From: Onchocerca volvulus
Taxonomy: Eukaryota; Nematoda; Chromadorea; Rhabditida; Onchocercidae
DNA length: 13,834 nucleotides
Assembly (NCBI GenBank): GCA_000499405.2
Contig: HG738221.1
Span: forward strand, 1-13,834
Reading direction: 5' to 3'
Under the pieces are notes generated by a model that was given only the letters and a program-made list of their open reading frames with translations, was not told the origin of the DNA and searched no databases. Each line of letters begins with the position of its first letter. Positions within the stretch are counted from its first letter, which is position 1. Shown piece by piece: positions 1-6,290 of the stretch. The translations under genes and the position numbers were made by a program.

Positions 1-2
1 GG

Positions 3-329
3 GAACAAGAAATTGTATTGATCAATGAACCAGAAATTCCCCGCGGAATGTGGAAACTAGCAAAAATAAAAGAAATCAAGAGGGGACGAGATGGACAAGT
101 AAGAAATGCTATAATCGAATTACCAAATGGAAAATTACTCGATAGGCCAGTAAATTTATTATATCCTCTAGAAGTTGATGACAAAGAAATAAAAGAAACT
201 AATCAACAACCAACCTCAGAAATCCCAATACAACATTTAGAACCGGAGGAACCAATTGCTAGAAGAACCAGAAGGGCCACACAGATACAACCCAATACAA
301 CATTTAGAACCGGAGGAACCAATTGCTAG
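3..329 (+). pseudogene. BEL/Pao pol C-terminal tail (post-integrase domain), partial and frameshifted
   Basis: An open frame enters from the window edge. It contains the signature of the domain after integrase in BEL/Pao polyproteins (DUF5641 type): PRGMWKLAKIKEI, then RDGQVRNAIIELPNGK, then RPVNLLYPLEV. This small beta-rich domain resembles integrase C-terminal domains that bind DNA. After it comes a low-complexity acidic and basic tail. A perfect 67-bp tandem duplication (224-290 and 291-357) shifts the frame, so this copy now ends at a TGC-TAG in the second repeat unit. The frame without the duplication would stop at the TAG at 381-383. The identification is firm from the motifs. The protein is only the last part of a polyprotein normally well over 1,000 residues long. 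Confidence 0.85.
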
Positions 330-357
330 AAGAACCAGAAGGGCCACACAGATACAA
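224..357 (+). repeat. 67-bp perfect tandem duplication in the pol tail
   Basis: Bases 224-290 and 291-357 are the same 67-bp unit, beginning CCCAATACAACATTTAG and ending CAGATACAA. I saw no mismatch between the copies. Sixty-seven is not a multiple of three, so the second copy is read in another frame. Identical copies suggest the duplication is recent compared with the rest of the element, unless it is an assembly error. Confidence 0.95.
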
Positions 358-396
358 CAAGAAGGAACTCGATCAATTAGTTAGTTAATAACGAAT

Positions 397-409
397 TGTT
401 TATTTTTAG
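397..409 (+). promoter_or_regulatory. possible splice acceptor for env mRNA
   Basis: A T-rich run ending in TTTTTAG (AG at 408-409) matches the nematode 3' splice-site consensus. It lies between the end of pol and the first Cys codons of env. No ATG occurs in the env frame before the hydrophobic leader, so joining to an upstream start codon by splicing, or SL trans-splicing plus a lost ATG, would explain env expression. It also overlaps the leader codons, which weakens the case. Confidence 0.3.
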
Positions 410-1893
410 TAGCGCTGTTCCTCATAACCGCAGTCGAAACAAACACCAAGCAGAATTGTAAATGGATATCAGGTACTCCTTTTAATATTCCGCAAAAATG
501 GAATTGTAATGAAATTACCCAACAAAGGGTCGCATTGGCTCAGGTCACAGTTTATACTCGAACTCATATTCGGATGCCTGCAATCAAATGTAGTAATATT
601 ACCCGAACAGTGTGTACCAAGGCCTTTCTAAGACTATCTTTATCCGTAATATCTGATGAAACGACCACTACAGCTATATCTTCTCATTTATGTACAATTT
701 AAAACAGCCAATGGGAATTAAATGGATCACCGTTGAAAAAGGTCGCTCAAAACAAATGGACAGCAAAAATAATGTACAAAATTCTTACGGTTGGTTAGGA
801 ATCAGATGTCACTCGACTACTAACTTCATACTAGAAAAAGGATCACTCCTCCTTTATGATGGTAACGGATTATTATCGGATCTTGACGATACTAATCACT
901 GTAATACACAAAGCGGTAAATGTATATTAAGTGCAAGCATCGTACTTTGGAACAATACCCATGTAACAAATAAATGTCTGTATAAAAGAATTGGGAAATA
1001 TAATGCCCAAATATATGAGAAGCATGTTATTATAGACGAATTACAAGCATCATTCATCTTTAAGAAAATCGAGAAATTAAAGGACAGAACTTGCAACTTC
1101 CAAACCTTATCTTATGAATGGAGATATAATCATCGATGAAGGAGTCGATCGATGGCAATCACAAGATGCAATGAACCCAGATTCCAGTGGTCAACTAATT
1201 ATGAAGGAAACAAACGATGAAGAAGAAAATAAGTCAAGTAAATTTGATCCTGCGAATATTAAATTTCAATACATTTTTGATGTTTTAAACTTACAATTTA
1301 AGCAACAGTTAATTGAAACGCAACGACGAAGTTGTGAAAATAGAAATAACTTATTACTCTTGATAGAATGGTTATCAACTAGTAATCCAACCTTAGCAGC
1401 TAGATTACTATTACAAAGAAGTGATATTATAGCCAGAAGAGTCAATGATAAATTATTAATAGCACCTTGCAATGCTAACAAGTCTGGATGGAAAAAAGTC
1501 GGATTTCAAGCAGGCATCGTTAGCGCACTCGAAATTGAGAGAATTAACGCAGAACTAGAAATATTAGCTCAAAGACACAAAATAATCAACTCAAATACTG
1601 ACCTAACAAAACCAGAGTCTCTTTGGACAGAACTAGATCAACAAGGAGAAGAATTAATTGAACAATTTGCAGCACAAATTGAAAAAACTACTGAAACAAT
1701 AGAAGAATAGCTAGCACACATAATAGCTCATTGGAGATTCATCATTATTAGTGTAATTAGTTCTGTAACGTTAATTATGATTATTGTTGTAGAACTAAAA
1801 TTTAAATTAATTCGTTTCTTTTCCACTTTCTATGTGATAAAAATCAAAAATATATGGAATCCATTCCTATGGGAGTATACCAAATTCCTTTAA
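397..1893 (+). pseudogene. env-like membrane glycoprotein of BEL/Pao element A, broken
   Basis: Three overlapping open pieces make one env-like gene: frame 1 up to the TAA at 700-702, frame 3 from 690 to 1139, then frame 1 from 1114 to the TAG at 1708-1710 and on to a TAA at 1891-1893. The first piece opens with a hydrophobic leader-like run (LFLVALFLITAVETN) followed by Cys pairs and an NIT glycosylation site, as in a secreted ectodomain. The second has further Cys residues and an NNT site. The third has a helical FQYIFDVLNLQFKQQ region. Past the TAG, the same frame encodes a membrane helix (FIIISVISSVTLIMIIVVEL, about 1735-1794) and a short basic tail. There is no ATG before the leader, which suggests a spliced start (see the acceptor at 409). 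The exact glycoprotein family is unknown to me, and env is inferred from position and layout. Confidence 0.65.
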
Positions 1894-2003
1894 GTGAAAA
1901 AAGAAATCCAAATTCTTATAATCGGCATATCACCTTATCCTACAATCCAATTGTTCACTCCTTAAACTCATCTAACCCCATCTCTCCGGAATGTCGCGAA
2001 AGT

Positions 2004-2136
2004 CGCGAAAACTAAAATAAAATTTTAAACAAATAAAAATGAGAATATTTTCCATACGGTCTTAACTTTTCTATCCTAAAGAACTATAAAAAATTGTTCT
2101 ATTGGATAGCTATAAAATTATATTTTAGTTTTCGCG
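2004..2136. repeat. foldback palindrome with 15-bp inverted ends (MITE-like)
   Basis: CGCGAAAACTAAAAT at 2004-2018 is the exact reverse complement of 2122-2136. A second stem is nested inside: CTATCC (2071-2076) with GGATAG (2104-2109), and AGAAC (2080-2084) with GTTCT (2096-2100). The 133-bp unit lies exactly between the end of element A and the truncated end of element B gag. A 9-bp direct repeat GTCGCGAAA (1993-2001, 2002-2010) runs into the left arm. It could be a small non-autonomous DNA transposon, a folded LTR remnant of element A, or a palindromic rearrangement scar. I could not find a clear target duplication. Confidence 0.5.
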
Positions 2137-2140
2137 GCAA

Positions 2141-3077
2141 TCAATTTTTCTTTTGTTTGCAATTACTTGTTGTATGGTTCGTGCGAAAACAGTTAGTGCA
2201 TGCCTTGAGCTCCTTCAAGCGTTCGAATCGTTGTTTAGCCGTGAGGCAATTTGGGCATTCATTATCCCAGTGATTTTTGTTACAAAATATGCATGGCCTT
2301 TTTTCTTTGTTAAACTTTGTTTTGTTACTTGATTGAAGGTTTCTCGCGTCAGTTGATTGTTTTGTTATGAATAGGGCGGAGGTTCCTCTCCCCTTTTGAA
2401 AATGAAGTACTTTTCTTTGAATTGGTTCCTTTTGGGGGATTTGATTCCTATTTACTTCTTCATTTCTTTGAATTAATGTCATTAAAAATTTTCGTAAACT
2501 ACTTACCGCCCAAGTTTCTCTTTCTGTTTTCATTTGATAGACTTTGTCCAAAATCCATGGTGGCAGTCTGCTTTCGATTGTTGCTTCAATACTGGAATGT
2601 TCCAGATTCTCGCCCAGTGCTTCTAATTGTCGGAGGATTTTTTCCATCGCTTCCACTCTTGATTTCCATTCTTTGTCGTTTCGTTGAATGGAATGGAATT
2701 CGTTATATAACGATTTCTTTATAGTAGCCGGATTACCATATTTATCGGTTAGGACCTTGTTTGTCGTTGACCATTTCTTCGTACTTGCCTTCTTCCTCTT
2801 TCTTTGTTGCTTTCGTAGTTTGCTGTATAAGGTCCAACCATTTTTGATTGATTGTTTCCAATATGCCAACATATGTTTCGAGTCGCTTGATTTTATCCTT
2901 GACGATCCGTTTCTTGATTTCGTATTGTTTTTTCTGCTCTTCAAGCAACTGGTTTCGATCTGGTAGTGATAGATCGAGTCCTTTGATTTCTTCCAGGAGT
3001 TCGATTATTCTGCCAATTGTTGGTTGTGCTGACTGGTTAAGAGAGGTCGACATTACATACCTCACCTCGGGCACCAT
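2141..3077 (-). pseudogene. gag polyprotein of BEL/Pao element B, frameshifted and C-terminally truncated
   Basis: The gene starts at an ATG at 3077 (overlapping the primer site) or, more likely, at 3053 (MSTSLNQ). The N-terminal part is rich in charged heptads (KKQYEIKKRIVKDKIKRLET), a probable coiled coil. The first frame closes at 2742, and homology passes to a second frame that runs to 2141, so there is a single-base shift near 2742-2770. The second frame has a capsid-like region (SRLPPWILDKVYQ) typical of BEL gag, a Lys/Arg-rich linker, and two zinc knuckles: CIFCNKNHWDNEC (CX2CX3HX4C) and CTNCFRTNHTTSNC (CX2CX4HX4C). It stops right after the second knuckle, where related proteins carry a further knuckle and continue into protease. 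Gag packages element RNA into particles. This copy could not make a full protein. Confidence 0.85.
3059..3076 (-). promoter_or_regulatory. tRNA primer-binding site of element B
   Basis: The minus strand reads TGGTGCCCGAGGTGAGGT, beginning with the TGG that pairs with a tRNA CCA end. It lies 6 bases after a possible LTR end and just before the gag start. I do not recognise which tRNA ends in the matching CTCGGGCACCA. Confidence 0.5.
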
Positions 3078-3081
3078 AAAT

Positions 3082-3118
3082 TTGTTGTGGTGGAAATTTT
3101 TTGTTGTGGCGGTAATTT
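3082..3118. repeat. two copies of a 16-19 bp repeat at the LTR end
   Basis: TTGTTGTGGTGGAAAT (3082-3097) is followed by TTGTTGTGGCGGTAAT (3101-3116). The duplication makes the exact LTR boundary ambiguous by one unit. Confidence 0.6.
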
Positions 3119-3132
3119 GTGTGGGTGCGTTG

Positions 3133-3192
3133 GAAGATCTAGTATGAAGCGACCTAGTATGTCGGGCGAACTAGTGTGACGCGAACTAGTAT
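3133..3192. repeat. four CTAG-centred repeats, 15-17 bp apart, in LTR B
   Basis: CTAG occurs at 3139, 3154, 3171 and 3186, each inside a similar block (GCGAACTAGTAT-like). Short, regularly spaced palindromic cores inside an LTR could be protein-binding sites. That role is inference. Confidence 0.55.
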
Positions 3193-3272
3193 TAGAAGAA
3201 TTTATTAGTTATAAAGGCGAGAATAACAATAAGTGAAAATAAAAACAAAAAAGATGAAGAATGAAGACGAAT

Positions 3273-3303
3273 TGTAGAAGCTGTCGGTATGTAGAAGCTG
3301 TCG
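3273..3303. repeat. 14-bp direct repeat with 17-bp period in LTR B
   Basis: TGTAGAAGCTGTCG is present at 3273-3286 and again at 3290-3303 without mismatch. Confidence 0.75.
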
Positions 3304-3392
3304 AAGTTTGAAGAAGATTGAAGAATCAAACTGTGAGCAATATGGCTGGCTTATAAAGTGATAAGAAGTGGGAGTGATTAAACAGAAATACA

Positions 3393-3431
3393 ATTTTCTC
3401 ATGTTATTACAAATTTGTTTCATGAGAAAAT
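3393..3431. repeat. perfect 11-bp inverted repeat (hairpin) in LTR B
   Basis: ATTTTCTCATG (3393-3403) and CATGAGAAAAT (3421-3431) are exact reverse complements around a 17-base loop. A further copy of the left arm context (ACAATTTTCTCA) occurs near 3473. It lies upstream of the TATA-like box in the element's own orientation. Confidence 0.6.
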
Positions 3432-3566
3432 ACCTTTAGCACACACATATGTTAAATGACAAAAAATGGATTACAATTTTCTCAAGCTGTTAGAAGATCT
3501 TTGCATGGGATAATACATTTTTTTACAGCATACAGATGTGCATGATTCGACGTGTTAAATGGTAAT

Positions 3567-3640
3567 AAGTTGGATAACAGATTTAACTTTCGACATGCTA
3601 ATTGATTGCAAGTTAGATAACAGATTACACTTTCGACATG
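3567..3640. repeat. 31-bp direct repeat with 43-bp period, U3-type, in LTR B
   Basis: Two 31-bp copies, 3567-3597 and 3610-3640, match at 28 of 31 positions and end in CTTTCGACATG. Tandem blocks in the upstream part of an LTR often act as enhancers. Here that is inference from position. Confidence 0.75.
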
Positions 3641-3729
3641 GGAAAATGTTAAGAGTTGAGATGAATCATTTTTCTTGAAAATTCTTACAAAATGTAATCC
3701 TATAAATAACAAAATATAATTTTATAATT

Positions 3730-4119
3730 ATCCAATATTTAGCCAGCACGGACCATTTCACCATAATTTGCTCTAACGAAGTTTGTTTGGTGAAAATCCT
3801 CCTCTAGCTATTTCGGCTGGATTTCGAGAACTGGGTATCTTAATTTAAAGGGAAATTTCGAATTTCTTCGATCGTTTTTGCACAAACTACGAAAGTAAGT
3901 TCGATTCATTTTTATAACCCAAAGAAGGATACATTTTGCGTCTGGCCAAACAGCAGCATTTTTTTCAAGTCACCAATTGGTTCGGCACGAATTGGCCTGT
4001 TCTTAATCCTATAAATATAGATAGCAATTCGAGTTTTTGCATTATTCAGATTCAGCATATGACAAATGAGATTTAGTAATCATACTTTCTTCATCAATAT
4101 ATCGAATATAGATGGCAGC
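3730..4119 (-). pseudogene. RNase H and connection region of element C, distal part
   Basis: On the minus strand, decayed frames contain LELLSIFIGLRT near 4040-4000, then PDAKCILLWVI near 3945-3910, then RTYFRSLCKN, FPFKLRYPVLEIQP and a final NGPCWLN near 3745. These match the RNase H half of BEL pol, where the usual forms are RLELLA, a W-S/T-D-SK block and WW-x-GP-x-WL before integrase. Several stops and frame changes are present. The stretch 4040-4119 joins in sequence sense to the part beyond solo LTR D. Confidence 0.7.
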
Positions 4120-4727
4120 TGTCGTGGTAATTGATGTGTTGGGATGTGGGTGCTTCACGATTTTATTACTTCGTAAACAACGCGTGAGCTGTCGTCCAGT
4201 GCTAGCTGATGCGGTACACAATATATAACAAATATATCGACAACTTTTAGAAAATTAGAAAATGAAAACGGGAAGTGGTGTTTCGTTGAAGTCGGATTGA
4301 CGTTGTTGGTTGATTGTAACTGAACTGAACTGATCATTTGATTATTGCCGTTGCTTATATTTCATATTCTGTCCACGCCCTGTCTTTGTCTGGGTGTCAT
4401 TAATTCCCGGCGCAGACGTTAATAATTGCTTCCCTTTGTTGTCGTTCATATGATTTTTGGAGGTAATTATTCCGTTGTGCAAAACCAATCAAATATAACT
4501 TTCAATAGATTTGTAATTACATTTGGACAACGTTTGATAATTGCCCCATTACTCAACAATTTCAGCTACCATTAAAATTACGAAATAAGGCAAAGAATTG
4601 TGCGATAATTATTTTTTTCCACCATATATGAATTATGCCTTTGTTCGGTTACTCCGACATGAGCAATTAAAGATAATTATTTTAATTGCACCAATATGTG
4701 GATTAACCTTTATTCGGTTATTCCGAC
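4120..4727 (-). mobile_element. solo LTR D (608 bp) with GGCAGC target-site duplication
   Basis: This 608-bp insertion separates two adjacent parts of the element C RNase H coding region. GGCAGC is present on both sides (4114-4119 and 4728-4733). The insert begins TGTCG and ends CCGAC, an inverted terminal pair as expected for LTRs. If the duplication is counted as 5 bp (GCAGC), the insert ends CCGACG. Its left end resembles the PBS-proximal end of LTR B (GTGG, GTAATT, GTGGGTGC, then TTTATTA), which places it in minus orientation and in a related BEL family. There is no coding sequence inside, so this is a solo LTR left by recombination between two LTRs. The match to LTR B is only local and was judged by eye. 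Confidence 0.75.
4604..4727. repeat. degenerate 55-bp direct repeat, 68-bp period, inside LTR D
   Basis: Units 4604-4658 and 4672-4727 both run from GATAATTAT through a CACCA-TAT block to TTCGGTTA-TCCGAC. They differ at roughly a quarter of positions, so this is an old duplication at the LTR start (minus orientation). Confidence 0.65.
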
Positions 4728-4985
4728 GGCAGCAGAATAGGCAACTTTAGACGCATCTGCAAATATATGTAATTCCATCAACTCGGTGTTTTTTGTTATA
4801 AAGCTCGGCATTTCTCTCGTATCTTTACGTTATTTAATATAAGGATTTTCCATTGCTCCTCGTCGGGTCGTTAATAAATTGATCCCATGCATACTTTTCC
4901 TTCCTTAAATGTTGGATAAATAGTTCAAACCCTTCCGTGAAAGTTCTCTGACGTTCATTGACGCTTCTCAAAAAATTTCTTTGGT
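4728..4985 (-). pseudogene. RNase H region of element C, proximal part
   Basis: The minus strand near 4785-4728 encodes ELMELHIFADASKVAYSAA, the highly characteristic start of the BEL/Pao RNase H domain (usual form HxFADAS). The Asp of FADAS is the first catalytic acid of RNase H. Upstream (about 4870-4800) traces such as WDQFINDP and the approach to FITKNTELMEL fit the connection region, in more than one frame. The coding sense breaks off exactly at the target duplication of LTR D and resumes at 4119. Confidence 0.7.
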
Positions 4986-5640
4986 TTTATGATATTTGTT
5001 TTTCGGTCTGCGGTCAAAATGATGTTATCAACATATAAGTTCTTTATTTCTGAGGCCAAATTAGTTGCTTAGTATCTAAATGATATTTAAGAGTTTCTAC
5101 TAATAGGAAAGGTGAAGATATCACTCCAAACGGTACTCGTTTAAATCGGTAGGATCTGATGTTCTTCTTTGATACTTCCTCATCTATGTTCATGATCCAT
5201 GCAAACCTTGCACAGTTTCTTTCCTCGGAATGTAGTTCTATTTGGAAGAAAGCCTTTGCTATTTGAGCAATTATGACTAATCCCATCATTCAAAACTGTA
5301 ATAATATGCCGATCAGATCCGGCAACACTACGGATCTCTTTGGAGAACTTCGTTTAGAATTTCATAACTATTTTAATGTGTCGCGGCATCATACATATTC
5401 TTGATTTTATATTTTTATTATGGTCCCACATTTCGTGATGCGAAGCTGATTTATTACACCTACTAATAAGGAACTTCGTTGTTATAAGGAACTTCTTCAA
5501 CCATGCCTGTTGGCAATTGCTCCATGACTGTGTCATGATATACCTGAAGAAGAGATTTGAGTTGCAATTTTCCGATTAAGTTCTTTATATGCTCAGGCAT
5601 AGACCACAGTTTTTGCTTAAATTTTGTTTAGAATCCCTCC
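4986..5640 (-). pseudogene. reverse transcriptase of element C, degenerate
   Basis: From right to left there are traces of an N-terminal RT block near 5600-5540, DTVMEQLPTGMVEEVP near 5530-5480, an LNEVLQ block near 5350 and then the clean piece 5289-5044. That piece contains [21 protein letters not shown] and [17 protein letters not shown], a hallmark of BEL/Pao RT. After a frame change the catalytic box NLYVDN lies at 5041-5024 (YVDN is the BEL form of YxDD). In the first catalytic block the usual Asp of DIEKAF is replaced by Gln (QIAKAF), so this copy is inactive even apart from the stops. Confidence 0.85.
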
Positions 5641-6290
5641 ATGGCCAGCAGATATGATGACGACAATCCTTATTCTTCAGTGTCCATTGAAAGCGTTTTA
5701 GAGTTTTTCATCATCAATATCATCTGGGGACTGTTGAATTCTACTCTCCAAAAGTTTCCAAGTTCTGAATTAATATTAGCCTTGGTGCTACATCCAAATT
5801 TTTGCGAAGAAATATTATTTTAGCAAAGTTTAATTACATCAACACTTCTGGCAATCGTGAGACCGACCATTGATTGTACCAACATGTGACCTAAACTTAA
5901 TTCCTGTACGTCTTGCAATTTGTCAACTTAAAGAAATAGTCGGCTCCAATCAGTGTATCAGGTTTCTCCCAATGATTTGTTAAATCTTGAAATTAAAATC
6001 CTTTTGGTCTCCACGACCTGTAATTCATTGGTTAGACGTTCGACTACATTAGCAAATATCCTTATAATATCGTTTTTCACTGTTTACACGTCCAGTTCCG
6101 TAGAAGCCGTAAAACACAACGTGGAGTTCCTCATGCCAAATGGAGTTATTTTATAACTTGTTTGTCTATCTGTTAACTTCAGTTGATGTGATAACTTTTA
6201 AGAAATGAAGAAGAGTTGTGAAACTATGTCGAATAATACTAAGATCTCCTCTTGTCGTTGAGGTTGATTTGCATTAAAAACTTTTGTTTC
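5641..6290 (-). pseudogene. aspartic protease (A17 type) and linker of element C, degenerate
   Basis: The minus strand near 6250-6200 reads EEILVLFDIVSQLFFIS, recognisable as the active site of the Pao-type retropepsin, whose usual core is FD-T/S-GS. The Gly is replaced by Val here, and a stop follows. Further on come TPFGMRNS-like residues (about 6160-6120), an FANVVERL block (about 6060-6030) and DTLIGADYFF (about 5970-5935), a conserved BEL motif downstream of the protease. The last section before RT (5640-5850) is too decayed to assign residue by residue. The Pao protease processes the polyprotein; this copy cannot. Confidence 0.65.

Larger units (their letters stand above)
1..1893 (+). 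mobile_element. BEL/Pao retrotransposon A, 3' half (pol tail plus env-like gene)
   Basis: The window opens inside a plus-strand LTR retrotransposon of the BEL/Pao superfamily. The order is the last part of pol (the domain that follows integrase), then a separate env-like gene in another frame. An env-like third gene is known from several nematode BEL elements. The element is dead: the pol tail is frameshifted by a duplication, and env carries two frame changes and a nonsense codon. No confident 3' LTR was found. A purine-rich stretch sits at 1893-1907 just after the env stop, and a TG-starting sequence (TGTCGCG at 1992) is a possible LTR start. The 5' half lies outside the window. Confidence 0.8.
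2141..3711 (-). mobile_element. BEL/Pao retrotransposon B, 5' part only (LTR, PBS, gag)
   Basis: Reading the minus strand from right to left there is an LTR (about 3711 to 3083), a TGG-starting primer-binding site (3076 to 3059) and a gag gene that stops at 2141, in the middle of its zinc-knuckle array. Pol and the 3' LTR are missing, so the element is a truncated fragment. Its 5' edge lies against the RNase H/integrase part of the older element C (same strand), so B appears to have inserted there. Its truncated end faces element A on the opposite strand. Confidence 0.75.
3083..3711 (-). repeat. 5' LTR of element B
   Basis: In minus orientation the segment can be read as TGTTATT (at 3711) to CACAACA (near 3083 or 3102), followed after a short spacer by the primer-binding site. 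Inside it are a TATA-like TTTATAAG (about 3356-3349), an AATAAA (3206-3201), and many short repeats. Its 3' end resembles that of solo LTR D: both have GCACCCACA, then AATTACC, then a CGACA or CAACA end, and each has AATAAA upstream. Its length, near 630 bp, also fits D (608 bp). The ends are uncertain because the partner LTR is missing and no target duplication can be seen. Confidence 0.55.
3712..6290 (-). mobile_element. ancient BEL/Pao element C, degenerate pol (minus strand)
   Basis: Reading from 6290 leftward, pol domains occur in canonical order in shifting frames: aspartic protease, linker, reverse transcriptase, connection and RNase H. Stops and indels are frequent, so this is the oldest element here. 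It is interrupted by solo LTR D at 4120-4727 and cut at its left end by LTR B near 3712. Integrase and a 3' LTR are not visible. A gag part should lie to the right of 6290, but I could not recognise it. Confidence 0.75.

Noticed and set aside
2422..3147. Several plus-strand open frames across the gag of element B
   Set aside because: They are antisense to gag and rich in Phe and Leu, as expected for the complement of Lys-rich coding DNA.
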